This document shows, piece by piece, positions 1 to 11,138 of a stretch of 64,000 nt of DNA. This DNA comes from Dastarcus helophoroides. Lineage: Eukaryota; Arthropoda; Insecta; Coleoptera; Bothrideridae. The position numbers and the translations under genes were made by a program. The notes under the pieces are model-generated. The model did not search any database. It was not told where the DNA came from and saw nothing but the letters and a program-made list of their open reading frames with translations. Where the stretch lies: assembly GCA_028583605.1 (NCBI GenBank), contig CM053329.1, positions 2,976,001 to 3,040,000 on the forward strand. Direction: 5' to 3'. Each line of letters opens with the position of its first letter. Within the stretch, counting starts at the first letter, position 1.

Positions 1-1060
1 ACTATACTTTCATTTAAATACTTATTCTATTTGTACCTGTTTTAGCATAAAAATATGCAATATTATTATTGTCAAGCTTAAAAAATTCTAGTTTATTTGA
101 CAAAAGTGATATCTTATCGAAACATTTCGAAAAATTATATTCATATTAAAGTAAGAAAATGATGTATTTTTAAATGATTTCGATGTACAGTTTACCGAAC
201 TAAGTTGTTGATAAGTTGTTATCGGGACACTTATAAGGATTTAATTAGTATAAAATCGCTTTAATATGTTATTGTAAAAAACAATAATTTGTTTCTGATG
301 ATTACTTACAATCTAACATTTTTGTACAAACAGTTAACGATACCACTTTAGCAAATATTTCTCTTGTATCTATTGCCCATCTTTTATCAAATATTGACTA
401 GCTAGCGTAGAGCGGAAGGACAAGTGCTTATTTCGCTATCGGCTGATGTCTGCAGCCAGCCACCCTTATTTTATCGCGGTAGGGTGAAAACCCTGTGCAT
501 ATTGCTCGGCTCCGTTAAATATACAAGATCGTTTGAAAAGTGCATCTCCTTTCCCCAGAGATACGGGATGATGACACTTTGTTGAGCACCGTGATTTGCA
601 AAATTTGATACTGCTAAGAATTGAGAGCCATGAGAAAATTGACCCGTCAACCTGCCCTGCGAAATTCTGACAGATAAGGCTGCCGGAAATAAAGGAGGAG
701 AATATGTTATTAAAGTAGGAAAGATCAGAGTGACAAAATATATGTGGGGTTATATTGCTTTTTACGTAATTTATTTTTTACTGCAGCCATAACCGTAGAA
801 TAATAAATTAAAACATAAATGTTTCTCGAGGACTAGAATGCCTTACAAAACGGCTATTTGCATAGCAACAGCAACGTTTGAAGTAACCAGGAATACGTTT
901 CGAAATTTTTATTTTTTAAGATATATGTAATTTAGTTTAATTACAAAATTTTTAAGTATTGTTTCAGTGGGGTCCTGTTCATTTAGTTCATGTTCGCTCT
1001 AGTTTAAGAATCGTTATCAACATATTATTTTGTAAATTAACGCAAATATACATATACAGT
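1..1060. other. Non-coding stretch with a GC-richer island
   Basis: I see no gene here. Bases 385-700 are visibly richer in G and C than the surrounding sequence and lack the A/T runs that fill the flanks. No frame in it stays open for long and I recognise no repeat family. It could be an old regulatory or transposon-derived segment. Confidence 0.4.
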
Positions 1061-1162
1061 GCTCTCATAAAGTAACGCATAATGTTTTATTTGCTTTCTT
1101 TTTTGTCACCTTTAGTATATATTTAACGTTACACAGGCGCTTTAAAAAAAGTGTCCGAAATA

Positions 1163-3615
1163 ATATTGCACCATATGAACGTTGGTTATGGTTTGCTCTA
1201 TTATCAGAAAATGTCGACTTTTTGTCATAAAAATAAATTATACAGGTTGAACCAAATTTGATTTCCACTAAAGGGATTTCGTAAACCATTAGATATACAA
1301 GAAAGCTTAAATGGGAAAAGTTGTGCAGAATGTAATGCTTAATATTATTCCGCTGATAAAATAATTGAATTCCACTTCGTCTTGATTTTATTTAAAAAAA
1401 ACTGAAAATCGCTATTTTTAAAAATCAGCTATAAACTGTTTATTTGAGGTCCGATTGGAAAAATTCAAAAAATGTAATTAGTTGTTTTGTAAGACCTTTT
1501 TATTGTACATTAATTTTTTCTAAATCAAACTGTTTCCTAGAAAATTATGTCAACTTTGTTATTTCTTATAGTTATATTGGATTTTATCATCTTCGAATTT
1601 GGCATATATTTCTGATTAATTTAATGTAAGTCATGCCAAATTTCAAAGGTGGCAAAGAGGGTTGAATGAACTCATTTTTTATTTTTAAACAAAAAAATTT
1701 TAGTACGCGACTCAAGTGCCATAACTTTAAATAATAAGAAATACAGTTCCTAAAAAGGCAAAAATTATTATTAAAAAACCAAAAATATTATAACAAACTG
1801 TATAGTATTGAAATATTTATTAATAATCGTAACGTGCATGATTCCCTTTAAATTACGTAATTCTCAGAACATTTTAAAGGCTCTATTAAGGGCGACTTTC
1901 CCATGACTCATACGCAAGTGTGGTTCTAGACTTCTCCAGAAGTTAAATATTTTAAGACGGGTACTGTGCATAAATATGAGAGTCATTTCTAATGTTAGAT
2001 TGTTAGATATTTCACGTAACACGAATAAGTATTTAACGTAACACGAGTAAGTATTTAATGTTAAAATAATTTTTGTAAACATTGGCGACAAATTTTTGAA
2101 ACATCTATTTTCTTAGAAACACACCATTTAATGGGGCGCATATAGATTAAAATATAGCACAATTTGTTACAATATTTTTAGTTTTTTAATAATTATTGTT
2201 ACGTAATTAGGTACTGTACTTTTATTATAAACAGTTATGGCACTTGCATCGCCTACTATAATTTTTTGTTTAAAAACAAAAAATTAATTCATTTAAACCC
2301 ACTTTGCCACATTTGAAGTATGGCATGGCATGTATTAAATTAATCAGAAAAAAATCCCAAATTCGAAAATGATAAAATCCAATATGGCGTCCATAAGAAA
2401 TAAAAAAGTTGACATAATTTTCTCGGAAACAGTTAAATTTACAAAAAATTTACGCACACCAATAAAAAGGCCTCAAAAAACAACTAATTATATTTTTTGA
2501 ATATTTTCAATCGGATTTTAACTAAAAAAGTTACAGCTGATTTTAAAAAATGGAGATTCTCAGTTTTTTCTAAATAAAATGAAGACGAATTGAAATACAG
2601 TTGTACTTCTCAGCGGAATATTAGACATTAAATTCTGCACCACTTTGCCCATTTAAGCTTCCTTCTATCTCTAATGGTTTACGAGATTCCTGTAGTGGAA
2701 ATCAAATTTGGTTCAACGTGTATATCTCAGGCAATTTTGCACCAAATCAGTTTTAATATAGCCTATATATGTATAGAGGAGATTTCTCGATAGATGGTGA
2801 TATCTTGTGTTACATTTTTAACTTGCGATCAACTCCAAAATTCGTCATTGAAAAACTACTGTCAATCTGTGTGTACGAATGTTATCAAGCTACAGGTCGC
2901 AATTCATAACCGATTTTTGCCATTCTTGTTGCTATCGATTTGTCGGAATATAATTTCATTGATTTTGAAAATGACTGGTCACAGAGTTTAAATTTTAATC
3001 ACGAAAAACGTAGTTTATTGAAGAAACATCAAACTTAGGAATCTTGAATCCTTATAACTTTTAAACATATTATACGTCAAGTTCCTCTCAAGTACAGTGA
3101 AAAAGAGTAAGACGAAATTCACTTTTATTTTCGAGATATTTATTTAATGAGAAGTTTTCTCTTTTGAACAAAAATTGCTTTCTGCTCTTTGTTCCAGTAA
3201 TGTGTACATGTAAATGATGGCAAAATTATGACAAGCGTGTTAAAGCTGCCACGTCTATGTTATTTTTTTTAGACCCATAATCACATTCAATAACGTGAGA
3301 TGATATCTGAAATTCTAGTAACTACACATTATACCCTTAATAGAAGGTACAGAAATAAAATGTACTCCAGTAATTGTCATGAAAATAGAAGCTACACAAA
3401 CTGCACACCGATTTGTCTTGAAAGCCTTACAGTAAAATCACTAAACAGGATGCTTACTACCTAACAAAACATTTTTATTTGCAACCACTGCAGCTGGGCA
3501 TTATGAGAAACAGAATAGGATGCTGAATATTTTTTGTGAAATGCATCTGGCATAAGGTATATTTGACGAGAAATAGTTTTGAGAGAAAAGTAGGTTTTCA
3601 TGCTAAGCTTGAAGA
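1163..3615. repeat. Dispersed repeat unit, copy R1 (interrupted by a foldback element)
   Basis: The flanks of the foldback element, 1163-1242 and 2721-3615, align in the same order and orientation with 5432-7205 (R2). Shared landmarks include TTGCTCTATTAT near 1195 and 5470, TTTTGCACCAAATCAGTT near 2738 and 5530, and AAAAACGTAGTTTATT near 3005 and 6630. They remain similar to about 3610/7190. The copies differ by many substitutions and small indels, so the duplication is old. No coding capacity is visible. I do not recognise the family. Between the two copies each carries an insertion the other lacks. Confidence 0.75.
1243..2720. mobile_element. Foldback DNA transposon with ~500-bp inverted repeats, TA target site
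   Basis: The two ends are inverted copies of each other for about 500 bp. The left tip CAGGTTGAACCAAATTTG matches the reverse complement of the right tip (CACGTTGAACCAAATTTG), and the similarity continues inward to about 1740 on the left and 2220 on the right. TA flanks both ends (1241-1242 and 2721-2722). The paralogous unit R2 has the uninterrupted TA site at about 5518, which confirms the insertion boundaries. The 480-bp middle is AT-rich and has no recognisable transposase. TA duplication suggests mobilisation by a Tc1/mariner-type enzyme, which is inference. A partial copy is at 34294-34645. Confidence 0.85.
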
Positions 3616-4252
3616 AGAATATTCTAGAATATTCTCCTTTTTTTTAAAAAGTTTATATAAAATCAATTTCCGTGATGTGCATTTTTGATTTTATTAAAAT
3701 TATTAATTATAAGTTCCTCAATTATTTTTTTTTGCTCTTCTAGTGCTGAAATAATTTTAATTGCAGTACTTGTAAAATGGCTTTGGATGCCATTGTAGAC
3801 ACAAATAAAAGTAATGAAGACAATTATAAAAAGTATTTTACTGGTACTACGAATAAATCATCTTAATAAGATACCTTAAATGAACCTATGTTCTAAATTT
3901 ACAAGTTTAAATTTAATGATTTAAAATTCAGCGGGATATTTCCCATTACAGATAGGCTTATCAAACTATATATCGCCGCGCCGTATTTGCACAGACGAAC
4001 TTATATGCAGAAATATACGGGTGTTCCGTTTTAAAAATAAAGATTTTATTTCTTACATCGTTTTAAAAACTTCCAGTATAAAGCTGAATACACGCAAATG
4101 TGATAAAAAAGAAAACAAAATCGAAGGGTTCGAAGGATTTTTTATAACAAAATGTGTAAAATGTACTTTGTTCAAAAACATAAATATTTAAAAAGTAAAA
4201 TACAAATCTTGTCCCCTGAAACTAACAAAGGATATAAAATACAATAAAGCTT

Positions 4253-4297
4253 GCTCTAACGCGTTTCGATAGCCAAACTATCGTCTTCAGAGAGATA
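4253..4297 (-). ncRNA. Hammerhead-like ribozyme motif (type I, Penelope-type)
   Basis: Read on the minus strand, the order is CUCU (stem I, 4294-4291), CUGAAGA (core, 4290-4284), a pyrimidine, a 6-bp stem II with a 3-base loop, GAAAC (4267-4263), the self-complementary ACGCGU of stem III, U at position 17, then AGAG (4257-4254) closing stem I. This fits the CUGANGA...GAAA...UH hammerhead consensus except for one extra pyrimidine between A9 and stem II. The surrounding ~110 bp (4205-4312) recur at 44412-44624 and 57067-57165. Short palindromic stem III is described for hammerheads of Penelope-like elements. Self-cleavage is not shown. Confidence 0.55.
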
Positions 4298-4734
4298 CTA
4301 ACACCTACTTTGTACTTTGTCTTCTAATCTCCATATGGGGTTAGGAATATTTTCTTCTTACCCCTTTGTCCCGCTGTTCTGTTTAAGAACTTTTGCACCT
4401 CACTTGTTTATTGTTGCTCTCTTTTCTCTTAAGAGATTCAGACCTTTCATGTCCGAGATATTCTAGAAAAAAAAACAAAACAAAATTATTACTAAAATAA
4501 TGTTTTTACCTTGCAGTGTTTTTTCTAAATATCAGTTTTAGGTCTCGAAATTTCGGATCTAAATTTAAAGCTTAAAGTTGGAAAAGATTATTCTTTAATT
4601 TTATTTTTCGAGAAATTTTAATTTTCATTTAAAAATTTCGATGTTGTTTATTAATACTCTTGTCTTTACATTTTTTATACATGATATACTTTTTAAACTG
4701 ATCTTGTTGTAATTAATTCTGAATCTCATCTGTT

Positions 4735-4895
4735 GCTCATGCGCAAAATCAATAAGCCAGCAAGAACAAGAAAAAGCAAGATTCTTGCTGGTAAGACAAG
4801 CATCAAATGAGCAAGAAATTGTCAAGACAAAAAATAAACCTTGCTCAGTAAGACAAGACAAGAAGTTAGATAGCAAGACAAAAAATGTTGCTTTA
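4735..4895. repeat. CAAGACAAGA-rich cryptic repeat
   Basis: Words such as CAAGACAAG, AGCAAGA and GCAAGACAAAAA recur irregularly across this stretch. The reverse-complement words (TTCTTGTCTTG, CTTGCT) fill 55363-55500. Dense short subterminal repeats of this kind are typical of hAT transposon ends, but I could not find a matching terminal repeat here. The apparent 91-codon minus-strand frame over it (4625-4900) is a by-product of the repeat. Confidence 0.45.
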
Positions 4896-5431
4896 TGCAT
4901 CAGTGTTTATAGTGGCAGTTCCGATTTTTTTTGAATATTTGTCAAGTGGCGCTTAAACACATATAACTAAATACTCATTCGCTTATAAAGTAAATTTGGA
5001 TATCTGGACCTGTGAACCCAGCAGTTCAATGACTAACATAATATTCTTTTTTGTAGAAAGTAGTTGACAAATATATGTTTGCTTTGTTTCTAAAAATTAT
5101 GCATTTCTTTATGGGTGCAGTGTAGTCTCCGGCGCAGTGTGTATGTTTTATAAGTTAGTGTATTAAACGTTTTACTTTCATAAAACATTGGACTCAAGTA
5201 TGAGAGATGGAAACTCTGCTTTCAGCACCTTTATCCTCTATAACTTTGATGCTTCATTTTGCATGAAGTGAAGAATTTTTACTGTAGAAATGAGATATAT
5301 AAAAGCTATGAAAGTTTGACCAGCGATTTTAGTGCCCATTCGGAAACTAAGGCTTGAGTTTCATGCGCCATATAAATTTTTTAAAATCCTAAATTTTAGC
5401 TGCAAATGTAAGCTTTGAATTTAAAATAAGC

Positions 5432-7205
5432 GGATAACTGCACACCACGACCTTTGGTTGTGGCTTGCTCTATTATAGGAAAATACAAACAAAACAAGAA
5501 TTTTTACCATAAGCATCATTATAACTTCGGTAATTTTGCACCAAATCAGTTGTAATATAGTATTTGAATAGACGAGAGCATTCTCTAGATGATGATACCA
5601 TTTGCTACATTTTTAAATTGCGATGAATTCTAAAATTCGTCATTGAAAAATAAATGTCAGTCTGTAAAAATTTATGTTATCGCGCCGCAGCACAGTGGGT
5701 CAATTTGAGCAATTTCTGGCCAAAACTAAGAAGGACTGAATTTTTCCGACTTGAGGAAAATAGCTTAACGACCGGTTAATTAGCAAGAATAAAGATTATT
5801 CTTAAAGGAACAATTGGTTATAATTCCCATATATTTTCTCATTTTTCTCACGCTGCAGCCCCTAGAACGAAGAGGTGTTTGAATAAATAGTTGCACAGTG
5901 AAATTTCAGTATATTTGCGATTGCCATATAACTTGATAATTTGAAAAATTAAGTATATCTCATATTGAACAAGTTAAGTGTCCTACTGTAGATCAATATT
6001 TCATCTTAAAAAATAACACGCGGGTTATGACTTAGAGTTTGTCATCAGTTAAAAGGTATCAGACATCCGTGCAGTAAAATCAGTAAAATTAATATTTTTG
6101 TTTGTTTCATATTTACTTTAATAAACTTTAGCCTTTTCGTATTTTTTTATATTCAACGAAGTATGGACTTCGATGTTCTACAATTTTTGGCTGTGCCTAG
6201 CTGCGCCTTTCTTTACCATAACGCTTTAAACATAATGATGCAGATGAGAGAAATTTCCACTTTAGGAGTTAACGACTGATTCAATTTGACTCGTATCATT
6301 TCATACCCCATACTACAATCAATTTTTGCAAAAAAATAATTGTTTTACAAATTTTGTATTACTTTTAGATTGAATTATCTCCGAGTTGTTTTTTTAAATT
6401 AGTTAGAATTTTAACCCATAATACTCATCAATTTCTTGGGTATAATTTTTTCGATATTTTTTCAGTAATGACCAACTATTATAAAGAAAGTTTCATAATT
6501 TTCCAAGTTTTGGCCAAAAGTTATTAATTTCGACTATTCCTGTCTCCATCGCTTTAAAATTTCTCAGAATAGAACCCTATTGGTTTTGGTAAGGATTGGT
6601 CAAATAATTTAAAATATATGAAAGAAAAACGTAGTTTATTTATTAGAGAAAAATCAAACTTAGAAAGCTCAAATCCTTATAACTTTTAGACATATTGTAG
6701 GTCAGGTTCTTCTAAAGTACAGTGAAAAAGGGTAAGAATTCAACGAAATTTTTTTTCTTTTTATTTCATAGAAATCGCTTTGTGTTCTTTGTTCAAGGAA
6801 TCTGTACATATAACTGATGGCGAAATTATGATGTGTGGGTCAAAGCTAACATGTCAAATTTATTTATTTTAGAACTATAATCATAATATATCGTTAATTG
6901 AAGATACCGAAATGAAATGTACATCAGTAATTATTGTCATGGAAATAGAAGCTGCACAATCTGCGCAGAGATTTTGATTTTTAAATGACAATTTCATCTT
7001 TAAATCCGTGCATGTAAGTTCACGAAACAAGATATTTATTATTGAACAATACATTTTTATGTACAACCACTGTAACTGGTCACATGACAAACACAATATG
7101 ATGCAGAATATTTTTCGTGAAACACATTTGCATAAGGTAGCTTTGATATTAGGAATAGTTTTGAGAAAAAAGAAGATTTTCAAGAACTTGAAGTCGTACA
7201 TTCTG
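5432..7205. repeat. Dispersed repeat unit, copy R2
   Basis: This is the second copy of the unit described at 1163-3615. The match runs 5432-5690, is broken by an insertion, and resumes at about 6530-7205. It lacks the foldback element found in R1 and carries the intact TA at about 5518 where that element landed. Two overlapping frames of 70 and 106 codons on opposite strands lie in its right half but are not conserved in R1, where the same DNA is interrupted by indels, so I do not call them genes. Confidence 0.7.
5697..6528. mobile_element. Candidate insertion inside R2
   Basis: R1 is continuous across the point where R2 gains about 830 bp, from after GTTATCGCGC (near 5690) to before ATTCCTGTCTCCATCGC (near 6533). 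The ends of the insert carry related inverted sequences (TTCTGGCCAAAACT near 5723 and its inverted counterpart AGTTTTGGCCAAAAG near 6517). The match is imperfect and the exact tips and target duplication are not resolved. No transposase is visible. Superfamily unknown. Confidence 0.45.
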
Positions 7206-9240
7206 CTTATGTATTTATAAAATTTTGAAGTTCAAAGTAAATATTTTTAATTTGAAGTTAAAATTGAAAGAGAAGTCGGCAATTTAACTATAAGCAATCC
7301 GGGGTGTCTGCAAATCTCACTGATAATACTTGACAGTGGATTCAAGAGGATAAAAAAAATATTATTTATGAAAAAAGTACTTATTGACCTGAATCTACTG
7401 ACAGGCGTTATTGGTGAAATTTGCGGACAGTCTGCATAACACTAATTTCCATGATGGTGTGCACTTTTGAATTTACCAACCATTTAATTGTTTTAAGCTG
7501 CATGTTTTAAATTCTTCATTAATAGATCTTATAAAGTGTCGACTGGTGCGAGAAAATAGAGTTAATATCAATAACTAAAACACCAATAAAAAAGTAATAA
7601 AATCAAAATTGCACACCTCGCGAGTTAATATTAAGGCTTAAATTTAAAATTTGGCATTTTTTCCCAAGATTACAACCTAAAGCTCGAAATTTTAAATTTA
7701 AATCATAAATTTCGGAAAAAATTGAAATTTTCAGTTCGAACTCGACATTATTACTTCTGTCAATTTCAACTTTAACCATTTTAGTAACTTTGAATTTTCC
7801 CTGGAAATTTTGAGTTTCTTTTCAAAATATTTGATTTAATTTTGAAATGTTTGTACCCCTTTTTTAACGTTATAACGTTGAAATTTACATTTCGACTTTC
7901 TTTTCATATCTCCGATTTTAATCTTAAAATTTTTCGCAAAATTTTGATTTAAAATTTGCTCCTTAAATTTCGACATTCATCTTGAAATTTAAACATTTTC
8001 CAAATAATAAGTTAAAATTTCAACTTTTTAGCAACAAAATTCAAGGATTTCATTAAAATTAAATTTTCCCCCGTCATGTCGAAAAAAAAAACTCGAGTTT
8101 TTGATATCATTAAGTTACTAGAATGAAATACTAGAAATAATTCAGCTAAGAGAGAGTCGGACTCGCATAATTCGATTACTGCAATGAACAATCAATAGAC
8201 CAAATTAAATCATTTTTACTTTTATGTGTGAATATGAAATTTTGTCCAAATTTTCTTGTTGTCTAATTGAAAAATAAATCTCTATTTTCAGATATACACA
8301 CTTTTTTCTACAATCAATACAAATATTTAAGGAACTGATAAGTGTGTTGATAATGTCTCAGATAAAAATCATTTATTCGCAATTCGCAATAAGTCGATGT
8401 ACCGCGTTGCGTGAACTAGTGCTAACTCCGAAAATATTCGCATAAATGATAATATTTTGAATGAAAAGCTGAAGTTTTCTAAATATTGACGATTTTCTCA
8501 AAACTGTGAATCCAATTTCGAGTCGTTTTTAATTTCGTGTTTTAATTCTCTATTTGGAGGAAAAATTTTAAATTGGGAAGGAGCAATTCAACTGCTTTAG
8601 AAAAAGTCTGAATTTCGATTCAAAGATCAAGACCTGGAAAAAACATACATATAAATAAAAATTTCTCAAAATTTCAGATTTTTTCTGGTAATTCTGGACT
8701 CCCGATTCCCGAAGAAAAGGTCTAATCTTTCGAATTTAGAGATTAAAACTAAAAACTGAGAAAAAAGTCATAACTAATTTTAAGTTGAATTAAAAAAGTG
8801 AACTATAAAAATTACAAGTTTAGATCAATAAATTTGAGAGAAATGACAAAATCGAAAAACAGTGAAATCTATTAATAAAAACTTTGTCAAAATCACGAAC
8901 TTTTATCTGTCATTTTGAAGAAAATTTAGGGAAGAAAAATTTATTTTCAAAATTTTATCATGTTCTAAAAATCCCAAGTTCGAACGTGAACATTATATAT
9001 TTTAAAAGAAAGTCTAAATTTTAACAGGAAAGTATTAATATTTTTTATAAATTTTACAATGATTCAGACATATAATTCATTATGTTGGTTGTTGCAAATC
9101 TGGCTTGTAAGTTAAACAAGAAAATTTTTAAGGTAACATGATTTATCCTTGTGATCCTTGTGTTCGTTCAAGAATCAACTTTGGAAATATGAACTATTTA
9201 ATACAAAAATCTTTTATAATCCTACATGAAAAAAAAATGA
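7206..9240. repeat. Degenerate AT-rich islands, no gene
   Basis: No gene is visible. Bases 7620-8060 and 8490-9060 are built from loosely repeated words such as CGAAATTTTAA, AAACTCGAAATTTT and GAAAATTTTGA in both orientations. The same vocabulary recurs at 12880-13990, 32680-33000, 36150-36790, 58690-59990 and 60880-61500. It looks like a very old, diverged low-complexity repeat, not a coding region. Confidence 0.5.
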
Positions 9241-9276
9241 TTTAATTCTACCGCGCAAAATTACGAAGTAGGAGCA

Positions 9277-9356
9277 GGCAGCGTGGCCGAGCGGTCTAAG
9301 GCGCTGGTTTTAGGCACCAGTCCGAAAGGGCGTGGGTTCGAATCCCACCGCTGTCA
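9277..9356 (+). tRNA. tRNA-Leu (anticodon UAG), copy 1
   Basis: The 80-nt sequence folds as a class II cytosolic tRNA-Leu. The acceptor strand GGCAGCG pairs with CGCTGTC (one G-U) with discriminator A at 9356. The anticodon arm is CTGGT/ACCAG around TTTAGGC, placing anticodon TAG at 9311-9313. A-box (GTGGCCGAGCGG) and B-box (GGTTCGAATCC) promoter elements are intact, and a long variable arm typical of Leu tRNAs is present. There is no intron. CCA is not encoded, as expected for a eukaryotic nuclear gene. It is identical to the copy 173 bp downstream. Confidence 0.96.
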
Positions 9357-9361
9357 CGCGA

Positions 9362-9370
9362 TTTTTTTTT
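9362..9370 (+). terminator. RNA polymerase III terminator of tRNA copy 1
   Basis: A run of nine T residues begins five bases after the mature 3' end of the first tRNA-Leu. Four or more Ts is the standard Pol III stop signal. Confidence 0.85.
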
Positions 9371-9449
9371 GTAAACTTAAGTTTTACTACAATAAGTGTT
9401 AATATTACATGAACTTGCGAATGATTAAATACTTGAGCACTTAACAGAA

Positions 9450-9529
9450 GGCAGCGTGGCCGAGCGGTCTAAGGCGCTGGTTTTAGGCACCAGTCCGAAA
9501 GGGCGTGGGTTCGAATCCCACCGCTGTCA
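9450..9529 (+). tRNA. tRNA-Leu (anticodon UAG), copy 2
   Basis: All 80 bases are identical to copy 1, including both internal promoter boxes and anticodon TAG (9484-9486). The flanking DNA is not similar to that of copy 1, so the conserved block is just the gene. Its first possible Pol III stop is a short TTTT at 9540-9543, weaker than the nine-T run of copy 1. A 163-codon frame starting inside this tRNA is an artefact of tRNA sequence. Confidence 0.96.
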
Positions 9530-10800
9530 ATATTTATTATTTTATAAACTGAAAGTTTTTCGCCAACTAATAATGATTTATTATTATCAACTTCATAAAG
9601 TGCTGCATTGGTTAATTCCATTACTGTTGTTAATTAAAAGTATAAAGGTGTGTGGTATTATGCAACTTCCCTTTTATTGGGGAGGTCAATGCATGCATGA
9701 AATATCTAACATGACATTAGGGTGGCTAAATACTTTACGACCCTCAGATATTTCTCAGTGTGTAGCAGAAATCGATAACCTAATGAGTCCCCTACCTTTA
9801 CATTTCACTTGTAAGCAAAAACTTTTTATGGCTATTAATCATAAGAATATGACAGGGGGAATGTTTGGTGATATTTTTTTGATAATGGTATCCGCATTAT
9901 ATTCACTTCAAAATATTGGGTCATTAATATACTTTAAGATAACATGATTAATAATGAATTTGTTGGTTGAATTTGAATAACATAACTTGTGTGTCATTTT
10001 TTTACATAATAAATAAAATATTTTGTCACTGACTTTCGTTAACAATATTCTTTTTTCTACAAAATGCATGGCATGTCATTTTACTGATAAATTTGTTTAC
10101 ACTGTATTCTAGACAGTATAAGTCCGATAAGCTAAAGCTCTCCTGCACCTTTTTTGATTAGAAATTTTAAGAAATGTAAATTTATTCATCTATTTATATA
10201 CAGAGTGTCCCCGTTTTAAGTGCCTTAAATGAAATAGGTGAAACTCTTAATAAAAAATATACAAGGTTTTGAAATTTGAATTAAAAAAAGTTTTTACTTT
10301 TTCACTTTCAAGTTTTCTAAGATATTTAAAACAAATTTTGCACACATTGTGAAGCTCCCTTTTGATTTACAAATAAAGACCACATTGGCTTATGTCGTTA
10401 AGTATAAAATAATTTCGGTTGGCCCAATATTTTTTGTCCACTGAAAAAAAAAAGATTCTCCATTAATATTTTGTCTTTTGTCCGAACATATTTTATCGAA
10501 CAATTTATATTATATTTTCGTACTTCTACGTATTAGCCCAACTCTTTTGTCGATTGAAAAAAGAAAAGAAAGGTCCTCCACTTATATTTTAATGTACTTC
10601 GTCCGGACATAAAAAATAAAAAAGATCTTCAGTTCATATTTTTCTAAAAGCTCCTCAAATTCATATTGGACCTAGTTTCTCTCTTGGGGAGGCCAAGTTC
10701 AACTTTTAAACTCCACTAGCGCACACCTAACTTCGTTCATGCTAATTATTTAATAATATGGAATATCATAGAATAGCGTCTTCAACGATCACATAAATAT
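9530..10800. other. Non-coding stretch
   Basis: I see no gene. TATACAGAGTGTCCC at about 10197 resembles the terminal sequence of the foldback element ending at 28454 (CAGAATGTCCC, read inward), so it may be a lone transposon end, but I found no partner. Confidence 0.4.
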
Positions 10801-11138
10801 TGTAACAAAATGTAGTTAGAAAATGTGTACTAGTGATTGTGTAGTGTAAGGAACTCTCTGGAAATATTTGATAATGGGAAGCGGCCGCAAGAATAAATCA
10901 TACGGCAGATAAGCGCTCCAGACATTTCCGCAAGCGATAATCTTATCTGTACGGAGATCCGTTCTAAAAACCGGAACGGCATAAATGCTCGGTCGTATTT
11001 CCCACAATCAGTCACTTAGTCAGATAGTTAAATAGTCTGATAGAAAAGTAAATCATAATTGTAGTGTTCCGAAATAAGTTTGAAATAAAGTGTTTACAAT
11101 TCACAAAGTTTTAATTATCGAACCGATGACACGCAACA
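10801..11138 (+). mobile_element. Solo LTR of an LTR retrotransposon
   Basis: The 338-bp segment begins TGTAACA and ends GCAACA, giving the TG...CA ends of an LTR. It is flanked by a 4-bp direct repeat ATAT (10797-10800 and 11139-11142). It contains a TATA-like CATAAAT near 10978 and a polyadenylation signal AATAAA near 11085, in the order expected for U3-R-U5 on the plus strand. The last ~190 bp match 34646-34837. No internal region or second LTR is adjacent, so this is a recombined solo LTR. The 4-bp duplication favours Ty3/gypsy-like over copia, which is inference. Confidence 0.75.

Noticed and set aside
6881..7220. 106- and 70-codon frames in R2
   Set aside because: The homologous part of R1 does not conserve either frame.
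9456..9947. 163-codon frame starting MAERSKALVLGT
   Set aside because: The first ~25 codons are the translated tRNA-Leu, a well-known annotation artefact. The remainder shows no domain and is AT-rich intergenic sequence.
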